The translations under genes and the position numbers were made by a program. Of a DNA stretch of 42,436 nt, positions 1 to 7,983 are shown piece after piece. The notes below the pieces were generated by a model that worked only from the letters and a program-made list of their open reading frames with translations, had not been told where the DNA came from and ran no database searches. The stretch is from Paenisporosarcina sp. TG20 (GTDB lineage Bacteria; Bacillota; Bacilli; Bacillales_A; Planococcaceae): the NCBI RefSeq assembly GCF_000286315.1, contig NZ_ALJG01000354.1:1-42436 (forward strand), read 5' to 3'. Position 1 is the first letter of the stretch, and each line of letters begins with the position of its first letter.

Positions 1-504
1 TGTGGATAATCAACACGCTTGGCTTTAGCCAATAGTATCTATAAGATAATCGATTTTTATCATCCAACATTTGGTTTTTTAGAGATTTTAGTAGCTTATT
101 GGTTAAAAGAAGTACCTTTTGTAGTATTTTATTTAACTGTTACTTATACATCATTGGATCTCAATTCCCGAAGACTGATTCAACTATTTGGTGGAGGGAA
201 GTGGCAACAATTTGTTCATGTTGAGTGGATAGCTATTAAGGGGCAAGTGGCAGAGCTATTTTTAATTCTGCTCGCTTTTATGTTGACGGCATATGAGGTA
301 CCTGCACTTTTAGGTAGTAGTGTTTATCCACTACTAGGACCCACTATCTTGGAATACTATTATTCCATCAATTTGGCAGACCGATTGGTGATAGATGTAT
401 TATTAATTAGCATTTCAATCGTATTTGTAAGTGCAGCATTTATCTTGTTTTATTGGACAAATCGAATGAAACATCCACTTGGAAAGGGGAGTCGGACGCT
501 ATAA
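1..504 (+). CDS. ABC transporter permease, N-terminally incomplete and probably frameshifted
   Basis: About 160 residues of a binding-protein-dependent transporter inner-membrane subunit are readable, with several hydrophobic segments. The stretch around GGGKWQQFVHVEW lies where the cytoplasmic ATPase-contacting (EAA) loop is expected. The frame is closed by a TAA at 7-9, so the protein cannot continue upstream in this frame. Bases 3-32 in the frame ending at 33-35 read WIINTLGFSQ; dropping one C near 29-30 would join it smoothly as LGFSNSIYKIID. I infer a one-base insertion or a sequencing error close to the window edge. The gene overlaps the next permease and belongs to an operon with an ATPase. 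The substrate is unknown; the nearest recognisable arrangement is the E. coli YnjBCD transporter. Confidence 0.75.
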
Positions 505-1223
505 AACAACTCCTCTTTATAGGTTATACGATGATGTTCTTTTATTCTGTATGGCTATTTATTACTGGGAAAATGACTTTTGCATTTATTTTACAAGATC
601 CCTCAATTGTTCAAGCAATTACTTACACCCTTATGATCACAAGTATTACAATTGTATTAAATATCAGTATAGGGCCATTAACAGGCTGGCATTTAGCAAG
701 TAAGGTTAGTCTTTGGAAAGATGTATTTGTATTGCTACCACTCATTCTTCCCGTAATTGCAAGTATGGGTGGCTTACAACTGGCATTGCTGTGGATAGGG
801 ATTCCTGATCAATTAATAGGCGTACTATATATTCATTTAATGGTTACAATCCCATTTTCCATTCAAATATTTAAAAATCGATTTTTAGAGCTTGATAAGG
901 AAATTCCCTCACTCGTAAAGTTATTTAACGGTTCAAAAAAAACCATGTGGATATTTGTCTACTTTCCCCTCCTTAGCGGAAGCTTGTATACGTCGTTGTT
1001 GCTAACAACTGTGATATCACTGAGTCAGTATGCGATTACTGCATTTATTGGTGGTGGTTTAATTCCAACAATCACTACACTTCTATTTCCATATCTGACA
1101 TCATCTAATTTCTATATTGTACATACTTCAGTATTTCTTCTAATAACCATGATTGGACTGTTTGCTTTTTTAATGAAGGCGATCATCTCACTCTCTAAAA
1201 AGGTGGTGACATCATTCTTATGA
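453..1223 (+). CDS. ABC transporter permease, second membrane subunit
   Basis: This is a hydrophobic protein with about six predicted membrane spans. The region around FNGSKKTMWIFVYFPLLSG resembles the EAA loop that docks on the ATPase. The start is uncertain. A TTG at 453 has no ribosome binding site, and an ATG at 531 lies inside the first membrane span. The only good Shine-Dalgarno (GGAAAGGGGA, 481-490) points at an ATA codon at 501 that overlaps the preceding gene's TAA. The stop overlaps the ATPase start in an ATGA junction, so translational coupling is likely. It should pair with the preceding permease. In E. coli YnjC the two permease halves are fused, so an ancestral fusion broken here is also possible. 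Confidence 0.8.
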   Translation: MDKSNETSTWKGESDAIKQLLFIGYTMMFFYSVWLFITGKMTFAFILQDPSIVQAITYTLMITSITIVLNISIGPLTGWHLASKVSLWKDVFVLLPLILPVIASMGGLQLALLWIGIPDQLIGVLYIHLMVTIPFSIQIFKNRFLELDKEIPSLVKLFNGSKKTMWIFVYFPLLSGSLYTSLLLTTVISLSQYAITAFIGGGLIPTITTLLFPYLTSSNFYIVHTSVFLLITMIGLFAFLMKAIISLSKKVVTSFL

Positions 1224-2083
1224 TCGAGTTGCAAAATGTCTCAAAATCCTTTGAAGGTAAAAATGTTCTCACGTGCGTGAATCTCTCTCTTAAGCAAGGG
1301 GAAGTTGTTACGATTCTTGGGAAGTCTGGAAGTGGCAAGTCTACGTTACTCCAACTAGCTGCGGCAATGGAACCTGTTGACGAGGGCGAAATCCTTAAAG
1401 ATCCACAAACTATGTGTGCGTATATTACACAAAAACCTCTTCTATTTAGTCACATGACAGTTTTACAAAATATCGCCTTTCCATTGAAGTGCCAGGGTGT
1501 CGGAAAGAATGAGCGATACGAAATAGCAAAAGTTTGGCTTGAAAAAGTTGAACTTTCTGGTCTCGAGAATCGTTTTCCATATGAGCTTTCAGGTGGGCAG
1601 CAACAGCGAGTGTCAATTGCGCGTGCATTTGTTTATCAACCAGATGTCCTATTAATGGATGAACCATTTGCGAATTTAGACGTGAAACTAAGTCGACAAC
1701 TTCAACACCTTATTTTCAACGAAATGAAACAGCGTAATGTTGCAGGCATTTTTGTGACGCATAACTATGAAGAGACAAAAATGTATGCTGATCAAACTTT
1801 TTTACTGCAAGAGGGCAAGCTTACAACTATGTCAGAAGAAGAAGTTGAATTATATTTTAATGAAGGCATTGAAAAAGATGGTCAGCTTTATTCCATCTCA
1901 AATTGTTTGTTATCTAATAGCTCTAGTGATACTTCAATTCCTGTCTTATTTGAAAAAGAAGTTCATTTATACGGAGTTAACTTTTTTGTTGTCACTTTGC
2001 CCAATGGACAAACGCAATTTATGAAAAAGACCAAAGAAATAAATATAAAAGAGCCTTTACATCTCATTTTGAAGGAGGGGTAA
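1220..2083 (+). CDS. ABC transporter ATP-binding protein
   Basis: This is a typical importer ATPase. Walker A is GKSGSGKST at residues 34-42, the signature LSGGQ at 123-127, and Walker B VLLMDEP begins at residue 143 with Asp147 and Glu148. A switch histidine follows in FVTHNYEE. The nucleotide-binding domain ends near residue 210. The last ~75 residues form an extension that could be a regulatory domain like those of sulfate, spermidine or thiamine-type importers. The ATG overlaps the upstream stop by four bases. It powers the two permeases upstream; any substrate-binding protein would lie outside the window. It resembles the YnjD/PotA/ThiQ group, and specificity cannot be assigned from sequence. 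Confidence 0.93.
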   Translation: MIELQNVSKSFEGKNVLTCVNLSLKQGEVVTILGKSGSGKSTLLQLAAAMEPVDEGEILKDPQTMCAYITQKPLLFSHMTVLQNIAFPLKCQGVGKNERYEIAKVWLEKVELSGLENRFPYELSGGQQQRVSIARAFVYQPDVLLMDEPFANLDVKLSRQLQHLIFNEMKQRNVAGIFVTHNYEETKMYADQTFLLQEGKLTTMSEEEVELYFNEGIEKDGQLYSISNCLLSNSSSDTSIPVLFEKEVHLYGVNFFVVTLPNGQTQFMKKTKEINIKEPLHLILKEG

Positions 2084-2089
2084 ACATCC

Positions 2090-2692
2090 ATGTTAGACAC
2101 AAAAGGCCAACCAGTTATTCAACCTCTTCTAGATACGATGGCTGAAACATTTATCAAATGGCACTTATCTGCGAACGTAGTTACCGGAATTGCATTAACA
2201 ATAGGAATTTTAGCAAGTGTATGGATATATGTTGATATGATTTGGTTAGGACTTTCATTTTTATGGCTTTCCGGCTTCCTCGATGCTGTAGATGGCACAA
2301 TGGCTAGGAAAACAAAACCTTCTGCAGTAGGTACTGTACTCGACGTAACATTTGATCGAATTGTAGAAGGTGGAATTATTTTAGTGCTCGCGATGAAGTA
2401 TCCAGAACATGCGGTTATTTTACTCGTTTTAATGTTTTCTATTTTACTTGCAATGACTTTATTTCTAACGATTGGCAATGTAGCGCCGAATTCCGGGAAA
2501 AAAAGCTTTCATTATGCGACAGGCTTAGCTGAACGAACAGAGGGTTTTATCTTACTAACAATAATGGTGATTTTTGCACCAACCTGGTTATTTTGGACAA
2601 CTTTATTTTTTATTATTATCGAAGTTTTAAGTACAGTTTTACGTTTCACAGCATTTGCAAAGGAAGAGAGGGAAACACATGAAAGAACATAA
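2090..2692 (+). CDS. CDP-alcohol phosphatidyltransferase family protein
   Basis: An integral membrane protein of 200 residues carries the family signature DxxDGxxAR...GxxxDxxxD, seen as DAVDGTMAR followed by GTVLDVTFD. The acidic residues bind the divalent metal and CDP-alcohol in characterised relatives. The gap between AR and G is seven residues, one shorter than in PgsA/PssA-type enzymes as I recall them. About five or six membrane spans are predicted. The start has the Shine-Dalgarno GAAGGAGGGG at 2071-2080. Its position behind an ABC ATPase mirrors E. coli ynjF behind ynjD. The acceptor alcohol is unknown, and a housekeeping PgsA or PssA role is unlikely in this setting. It overlaps the next gene by 14 bases. 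Confidence 0.9.
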   Translation: MLDTKGQPVIQPLLDTMAETFIKWHLSANVVTGIALTIGILASVWIYVDMIWLGLSFLWLSGFLDAVDGTMARKTKPSAVGTVLDVTFDRIVEGGIILVLAMKYPEHAVILLVLMFSILLAMTLFLTIGNVAPNSGKKSFHYATGLAERTEGFILLTIMVIFAPTWLFWTTLFFIIIEVLSTVLRFTAFAKEERETHERT

Positions 2693-4031
2693 AGTAGTGG
2701 TCATTGGAGGAGGATCTGGTGGCTTATACACTGCAGCAGGACTTGCGAGGCTTCATGTAGATGTAGCACTTGTCAATGTGACTGAAAAACTAGGCGGAGA
2801 TTGCCTGCATTCGGGTTGTGTTCCATCTAAGTCCTTAATTTATGCTTCAAAACAAGGTATGAATTGGGAGAAGACGTCCAACCATATAAAACAAGTAATT
2901 TCAGAAATTCAAGTACATGATTCAGTTGAGCGATTTGAAGGGCTTGGAGTGTCAGTTTATATCGGACATGCAAAGTTTGTTAGTCCAAATGAAATAGAAG
3001 TAAATGGACAACGAATTCGTGCGAAAAAGTTTGTGATTGCTACGGGCTCTATGCCGCGCGAATTAACAATTGAAGGGTTAGAGACTGCTGGATATTTAAC
3101 GAACGAGTCATTGTTTCGTTTAGAACATCGTCCGAAGACTTTGGCAATCATAGGAGCGGGCCCTATTGCCTTGGAACTTGGACAAGCGATGGCGAAGCTT
3201 GGAACGGATGTTCATATTCTAAATCGTAGTAAAGAAATTTTAGGCCACTTCAATTCTTCCATTCGTGCCGTTGCAACAAATTATTTCGAAAAAGAAATGA
3301 AAATTTCCAACAAAACAGAAGTTACACATGTTGAACTAGAAGGTAATAAAAAGCGTCTCAGCTTAAGTAATGGTAAACAAATCGTAGTAGACGATATTAT
3401 GATAGCCGCAGGCCGTATAGCAAACATTGGGTCCCTGCGCTTGGAAAATGCCGGAGTTACTATGAAAGATGGTTTTATACAGGTAATGGATACGTATCAA
3501 ACATCACGTTCTCATATTTACGCTATTGGAGATGTTGTTGATACGTATACTCATACACACGCTGCTGGATTAGAAGCTCGAGCGGTAATCGAGCATATTG
3601 TGTTTCCTAAAAAGAAAAAGGATATTTATTTAGATTTTGCAGCAATCATTTATTCTACACCTGAAGTATACCAATTGTTCGGTGATGATAAGCAAGTTGT
3701 TGAAACAATAGAAGTTACTTCAAAAGACATCGATCGCTACAAAACAGAAGCAATGGATGATGTTATTATTCGTATCGGCATTAATAAAAAAGGATATGTC
3801 ATTAATGCACAAGCTGTTGGTCCAAATATTAGTGATCTAATGCAGTTAGTTGCCTATACGAAGCGTATTAAAAAACCAATCTCCACATGGGGGAGTATGA
3901 CAGTACCCTATCCAACTCATGCTCAAATGCTACAACAAATCTCTAATACGTACATGTCACGGACTTTAGAAAAACCAATTGTGCAATCATTGTTAAAAAC
4001 ATATATGTCTATGCGTGGGTTAAGTAAATGA
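2679..4031 (+). CDS. Mercuric-reductase-like FAD/NAD(P)-dependent disulfide oxidoreductase
   Basis: This is a pyridine nucleotide-disulfide oxidoreductase of 450 residues. The FAD-binding GGGSGG lies near the N terminus, the redox-active pair is Cys42-Cys47 (GGDCLHSGCVPSK), the NAD(P)-binding site is IIGAGPIALELGQAMA, and the second FAD motif is IYAIGD. The dimerisation domain departs from dihydrolipoamide dehydrogenase: the catalytic HPTxxE appears as YPTHAQ, so Tyr411 and Gln416 replace His and Glu. There is no N-terminal heavy-metal domain and no C-terminal vicinal cysteine pair. I chose ATG 2679 because GAAGAGAGGG sits just upstream. The stop overlaps the TVP38 gene by four bases. In other bacteria MerA-like flavoproteins are found beside, or fused to, TVP38/TMEM64 domains. 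Substrate unknown. Confidence 0.9.
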   Translation: MKEHKVVVIGGGSGGLYTAAGLARLHVDVALVNVTEKLGGDCLHSGCVPSKSLIYASKQGMNWEKTSNHIKQVISEIQVHDSVERFEGLGVSVYIGHAKFVSPNEIEVNGQRIRAKKFVIATGSMPRELTIEGLETAGYLTNESLFRLEHRPKTLAIIGAGPIALELGQAMAKLGTDVHILNRSKEILGHFNSSIRAVATNYFEKEMKISNKTEVTHVELEGNKKRLSLSNGKQIVVDDIMIAAGRIANIGSLRLENAGVTMKDGFIQVMDTYQTSRSHIYAIGDVVDTYTHTHAAGLEARAVIEHIVFPKKKKDIYLDFAAIIYSTPEVYQLFGDDKQVVETIEVTSKDIDRYKTEAMDDVIIRIGINKKGYVINAQAVGPNISDLMQLVAYTKRIKKPISTWGSMTVPYPTHAQMLQQISNTYMSRTLEKPIVQSLLKTYMSMRGLSK

Positions 4032-4702
4032 AGTCTAAAAGCTTCTGGCAAGAATGGAGAAAAATAATTTTATTTGTTGGATTTGCCATTCTGTGTTTAA
4101 TTGTCTTATATGTATTTGATGTAATTGGAAAAATTGATATTGAAGCAGCAAGTGACGCGGTTAGAGAATTAGGAATTTGGGGTATGGTATTGTTCGTCGT
4201 GGCGTATACAATACGTCCTTTATTCTTCTTCCCAGCAACACTCTTGACATTATTCGGTGGGTACACATTCGGTCCATTTATAGGCACGGGTCTTGATATT
4301 ATAGGTGCTGGAAGCGGTGCCGTATTAGCGTTCTTAGTTGCTCGATATTTAGGGCGAGAGAAAATGAAAAGATTTTTTAGAGGAAAGAAAATAGAAGGAT
4401 TTGATCAATCTATTCGAAATAATGGCTTTATGGTCGTCCTCTATTTAAGGTTGATTCCACTCATTCCATTTGATTCAATCAATTATTCACTTGGATTAAG
4501 TTCAGTCAAACTGAAATCATATATGGCTGCTACGTATTTAGGTATTATTCCAGGTGCTTTTGTTTTAAATTACATTGGTTCATCATTTCGGACGATGGAT
4601 TCAAATCTGTGGATAGCGATTGCTTTATATGGTGTAATGATTTTACTACCCATCCTTGTGAAGAAGTTCAAAGGGACGACACAGATTCCACTTGAAAAAT
4701 AA
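4028..4702 (+). CDS. TVP38/TMEM64 family (VTT-domain) inner-membrane protein
   Basis: This 224-residue protein has about six hydrophobic segments and the family's core features: a glycine-rich re-entrant segment (LLTLFGGYTFGPFIGTG, then AGSGAVLAFLVARYLGRE) and a second conserved block LRLIPLIPFDSINYSLGLS with charged and proline residues inside the membrane. Characterised VTT/DedA relatives act in lipid translocation or membrane homeostasis. This subgroup is related to E. coli YdjX/YdjZ. The start overlaps the upstream flavoprotein stop (ATGA), indicating coupled translation. Because it shares an operon with a phosphatidyltransferase-family enzyme, a joint role in envelope lipid handling is a reasonable inference but not shown. 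Confidence 0.9.
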   Translation: MKSKSFWQEWRKIILFVGFAILCLIVLYVFDVIGKIDIEAASDAVRELGIWGMVLFVVAYTIRPLFFFPATLLTLFGGYTFGPFIGTGLDIIGAGSGAVLAFLVARYLGREKMKRFFRGKKIEGFDQSIRNNGFMVVLYLRLIPLIPFDSINYSLGLSSVKLKSYMAATYLGIIPGAFVLNYIGSSFRTMDSNLWIAIALYGVMILLPILVKKFKGTTQIPLEK

Positions 4703-4728
4703 GATGCCAAATCGAGAAGGGGATATAA

Positions 4729-5112
4729 TTGTCTATGAAACTAGGGGTAACAAATAGAAAATTGAAACCTGTTGAAGAAAAGCCAAATAGCGTATCCACT
4801 CAAACTGACATTAAACGTAATCATATGGAGCCAATACCTTATACAAGTAATCATGGTAAATCAAAATGTACGATAAAGATGGTTATGAAAAGGATGAAAC
4901 GGGTTGAACTACATGAAGAACAGGAAAATTATCTCCATTATATAGAAACGTCAAAGGTATTTAAATTTAAAGATGATATTGAGTTTTATTTCGATGAAAC
5001 TGAACAAGTTATCCATTTTCGTTCGAAATCACGAGTAGGACAATTCGATTTCGGTGTAAATAGAAAAAGAATGCAAAAAATCAGAGATGCTTTTAATAAA
5101 ACGGTACAGTAG
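4729..5112 (+). CDS. DUF1499 family protein
   Basis: A protein of about 127 residues matches the DUF1499 pattern. It has an N-terminal PNSVSTQ segment, a central YLHYIETSKVFKFKDDIEF block and the characteristic C-terminal SxSRVGxxDFGVNRKRM. Function is unknown for the family. No signal peptide or membrane span is visible. I prefer the TTG at 4729 because GAGAAGGGG (4714-4722) is six bases away; the ATG at 4735 would have a long spacer. It begins 26 bases after the TVP38 gene and may be the last gene of that operon, since no terminator is evident between them. Confidence 0.85.
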   Translation: MSMKLGVTNRKLKPVEEKPNSVSTQTDIKRNHMEPIPYTSNHGKSKCTIKMVMKRMKRVELHEEQENYLHYIETSKVFKFKDDIEFYFDETEQVIHFRSKSRVGQFDFGVNRKRMQKIRDAFNKTVQ

Positions 5113-5154
5113 GTAGGAATATAGTTATAAGGAATTATATAAGGAGGAATTCTG

Positions 5155-6189
5155 TTGACTCAAAATGAACAACATACAAGTAAAGAGATAGAAACAAATG
5201 CTACTTCAAAAAAACCACAAGAAATAACAGAAGACGGATCTTTTAAACGCCAGACCAATCGATTTATAACTCCTTTTGGGAATAATCCAGAAGAATTACC
5301 AGTAGAAGCAGGTCGCTACCGTCTTTTATGGTCTGCAGCATGCCCATGGGCACATCGGCCTGTCATCGTGCGGAAAATTCTTGGACTTGAAGATGTTATT
5401 AGTTTAGGTACTGCAAGCCCTCTTCGGCCCAAAATAGGACGAGTGGACTGGGAGTTCTCCTTAGATAAAGAAGGAGTAGACCCTGTACTCGGGATTCAAT
5501 ACATGAGTGAAGTTTATAAAAATGCAGATGCAAATTATAGTGGAAGACCTACAGTTCCTGTCATGGTAGATATTAAGAAAAAAGAAGCAGTAAACTACAA
5601 CTATTTTAAACTAACCAATTCTTTTGAAATGACTTGGGCACCATTCCATAAGGAAAATGCACCAGATTTATACCCAAAACATTTACGCACGGAGATTGAT
5701 GAGTTAAACGAAGTTATCTTCCATGATGTCAACAATGGCGTTTATAAATGTGGATTTGCAGCATCGCAAAACTCCTATGAACAAGCTTATGACGTATTAT
5801 TTTCAAGATTGGATGAGTTAGAAGAGCGTCTATCGCAACAAAGATTCTTATTTGGAGACTTTATTACAGATTCCGATGTTCGACTCTACACAACCTTATC
5901 ACGGTTTGATGCAGCTTATTATACAGCTTTTAATACAAATCGAAACCTGATTCGGGAGTACACACATTTATGGGGCTACGCACGTGATTTATTTCAGACT
6001 CCAGGTTTTGGTGATACGACTGATTTTGATGCAATTAAAAGCCACTATCATTTATCGATTACGATTAATCCTGATAAATCTGATGTAAATATACTGCCTA
6101 AGGGTCCTGATTTATTTGCATGGAACACACCACATTATCGTCAAAAGTTAAGCAATAAAGAAGAGAAGTTTATGATTCATGATAAATAG
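5155..6189 (+). CDS. Glutathionyl-hydroquinone reductase-like (Xi-class GST, YqjG/ECM4 family)
   Basis: This 344-residue protein has the Xi-class catalytic motif CPWAHR with Cys63, a following thioredoxin-like fold, and an all-alpha GST C-terminal half. Characterised members reduce glutathionyl-hydroquinones using glutathione. The conserved block RPTVPVMVDIKKKEAVNYNYF near residues 140-160 replaces the usual DxxxxxIVxNES segment, so the thiol-binding region is diverged. Bacillales generally make bacillithiol rather than glutathione, so the physiological thiol may be bacillithiol; a bacillithiol-system gene, ytxJ, lies 0.6 kb downstream. The TTG start has a clear AAGGAGG at 5141-5147. Family assignment is firm; substrate is inferred. 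Confidence 0.88.
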   Translation: MTQNEQHTSKEIETNATSKKPQEITEDGSFKRQTNRFITPFGNNPEELPVEAGRYRLLWSAACPWAHRPVIVRKILGLEDVISLGTASPLRPKIGRVDWEFSLDKEGVDPVLGIQYMSEVYKNADANYSGRPTVPVMVDIKKKEAVNYNYFKLTNSFEMTWAPFHKENAPDLYPKHLRTEIDELNEVIFHDVNNGVYKCGFAASQNSYEQAYDVLFSRLDELEERLSQQRFLFGDFITDSDVRLYTTLSRFDAAYYTAFNTNRNLIREYTHLWGYARDLFQTPGFGDTTDFDAIKSHYHLSITINPDKSDVNILPKGPDLFAWNTPHYRQKLSNKEEKFMIHDK

Positions 6190-6213
6190 GGTTGAAGTGG
6201 AAGGTGATTATAA

Positions 6214-6714
6214 ATGAACATTCGTAATGCCTTAAAGAGTGAGTTGTCAACCATTCGACAACAAAGAATTAACGCCTATAGCGAGCATACCAAAGCTCTC
6301 TCTGACGAACATTGGCAAGCTTTAAAAAAGGCAATATCTTCTGATGCAGATATAGGTCAAGACGTCGAACTAATCATTGCTGAAATAGAAGGTAAACTAG
6401 TAGGCAGTGTTGCTTTGTTTCCTCCAAAATCTGATGCATATGAAGGGTATGTTGATGAACTTGACTACCCTGAAATTCGGGTGCTTGCTGTCGATCCACA
6501 AGCAAGAGGTAATGGCGTGGCATCCGCATTAATTGCTGAATGTATTCAAAGGTCAAGAGCAAAAGGGTTTACATCTATTGGCTTACACACTGGCGAATTT
6601 ATGAATACTGCAATCAAATTGTATGAGAGAATAGGTTTCGAACGATTACCTCAACACGATTTTGAACCTGCAAATGATGGTGTAATTGTGAAGGCGTTTC
6701 GTCTTTCTATTTAA
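6214..6714 (+). CDS. GNAT family N-acetyltransferase
   Basis: This is a single GNAT fold of 166 residues. The acetyl-CoA pyrophosphate-binding motif is seen as EIRVLAVDPQARGNGVASALI (R/QxxGxG/A type), followed by the C-terminal helix with TAIKLYERIGFERL. The acceptor substrate cannot be predicted. The ATG is preceded by GGAAGGTGA. It begins 24 bases after the GST-like gene with no terminator between, so co-transcription is likely. Confidence 0.88.
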   Translation: MNIRNALKSELSTIRQQRINAYSEHTKALSDEHWQALKKAISSDADIGQDVELIIAEIEGKLVGSVALFPPKSDAYEGYVDELDYPEIRVLAVDPQARGNGVASALIAECIQRSRAKGFTSIGLHTGEFMNTAIKLYERIGFERLPQHDFEPANDGVIVKAFRLSI

Positions 6715-6824
6715 CCAAAAGCTTGAGTTAGACAATTAAATAAAAAGAAATTCCACTAGATTTTATTACTTACAATTAAAAGTTTGAAATAATGGAAAGA
6801 ATAACAATTGAGAGGATGATATCA

Positions 6825-7160
6825 TTGGCAATATATACAGAAATCACAACAATTCCTGAATGGGAAAACGTTCTTCTAAAATCGCAAGAGAAGCCAGTTT
6901 TAATTTTCAAACATAGTACAACTTGTCCTATCAGTGCTGCTGCATACAAAGAATTTACATCGTTTAAAACGGACATTGATGCATATTTAGTTAAAGTCAT
7001 TGAAAGTCGCCCAGTGTCTAACGAAATTGCAAGTGGATTGAATGTTAAACACCAATCTCCACAAGCATTGGTTTTATTACAAGCTAAACCAGTTTGGCAT
7101 ACATCACATTCAAGTATCACAGAGAAGAATCTGGCTAAAGCAATGGAAACAGTATTATAA
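6825..7160 (+). CDS. ytxJ: Bacillithiol system redox-active protein YtxJ
   Basis: A small thioredoxin-like protein of about 111 residues has the YtxJ hallmark KHSTTCPISAAAYKEF. It carries a single active-site cysteine (Cys34) in a TCPI motif, i.e. a monothiol bacilliredoxin-like site. Family members co-occur with bacillithiol synthesis and are thought to act in protein thiol redox control. I chose the TTG at 6825 because GAGAGGA lies eight bases upstream and the protein then matches the usual length; longer starts at 6792 or 6816 lack a proper ribosome binding site. Its proximity to the glutathione-transferase-like gene suggests a small thiol-redox neighbourhood. Confidence 0.9.
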   Translation: MAIYTEITTIPEWENVLLKSQEKPVLIFKHSTTCPISAAAYKEFTSFKTDIDAYLVKVIESRPVSNEIASGLNVKHQSPQALVLLQAKPVWHTSHSSITEKNLAKAMETVL

Positions 7161-7464
7161 TGTACTCCTACAAAGTCTGTTCTTAAATAGTAATGACTTT
7201 TTTAAAAATCAATATACGAGCATTAAAATTCCGGGAATTCATCGTGAATAAGTAGTATTGACGCATTTAATATTCCATCCTATTAAAAATAAATTTTAAT
7301 GGTGGGGTTGAGTTAGTGACCTGACGTTATGACTTCAGCGATGTGTTTAAACAATACTAGAGCAGATAAATTTTCAACTATTTGTAAATGTTGGTCTAGG
7401 TGATAGATTTTTCATGCTAATTGTGATAGCATTACACTTTAAAGAAGTGAGGACGTGGCTGAAT
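7161..7464. other. Intergenic stretch, no gene recognised
   Basis: About 300 bases between ytxJ and the GIY-YIG gene. Reading frames here are short and lack ribosome binding sites. I see no clear terminator, RNA structure or repeat. The downstream gene's promoter probably lies here, but I could not pick a convincing -35/-10 pair. Confidence 0.5.
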
Positions 7465-7839
7465 ATGATAAAAATTGAGATACCAAAACCAGATATTACG
7501 TTAGTACAACGTGTACAAGATCGATCAAATGATGAACCGGAGATCCCTTCGGTTTATGGTTTTATCGACTTTCATCAGATTGCCCGTGATAAAGGCGGCA
7601 TCATTATGTTCTTTAATAAAGAAGAAGAACTTTTATTCGTTGGGAAAGCACGTAAAGTAAGACAACGTGTGAAAAAACATTTTGAAGATAATGTTTCTCC
7701 TATAAAAGATCATCGTGAAGAAGTATCAAAAATCAAGATTTTTTATGTTGACGATGCAATGGAACGTGAAATTTATGAAACTTATTTAATTAATAAATTT
7801 GTTGCGAAGTATAATGTTGATAAAAAGTATGCTCACTAA
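7465..7839 (+). CDS. GIY-YIG domain nuclease-like protein
   Basis: A protein of 124 residues contains a GIY-YIG nuclease-type fold. SVYGFIDFHQIARDKGGIIMFF is followed by LLFVGKARKVRQRVKKHF, the family's (Y/F)VGKAxxLxxRxxxH region, and a later helix with an invariant-type glutamate (EREIYETYLINKF). Related stand-alone Bacillales proteins are annotated as nucleotide excision repair endonucleases, related to the UvrC N-terminal domain. The start is ATG 7465 with GTGAGGA about eleven bases upstream; an upstream frame extension to 7414 has no ribosome binding site. The gene is followed at once by a strong terminator, so it is probably monocistronic. Confidence 0.82.
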   Translation: MIKIEIPKPDITLVQRVQDRSNDEPEIPSVYGFIDFHQIARDKGGIIMFFNKEEELLFVGKARKVRQRVKKHFEDNVSPIKDHREEVSKIKIFYVDDAMEREIYETYLINKFVAKYNVDKKYAH

Positions 7840-7867
7840 AAAACTGACTTTATAGTCAGTTTTTTTA
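7840..7867 (+). terminator. Rho-independent terminator after the GIY-YIG gene
   Basis: Stem AAACTGACT with loop TTAT and complementary AGTCAGTTT, followed by a run of T, immediately after the stop codon. Confidence 0.9.
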
Positions 7868-7983
7868 TATAAATTTTTTAAATAGTCTAAACACTTGGTT
7901 CATAAAATAGAGGATATAAGCGTATAAGTATCGAAATAGGTATTATGTGAGTTTAAATTTAATTGTAAAGGGGAGAAACTCTA

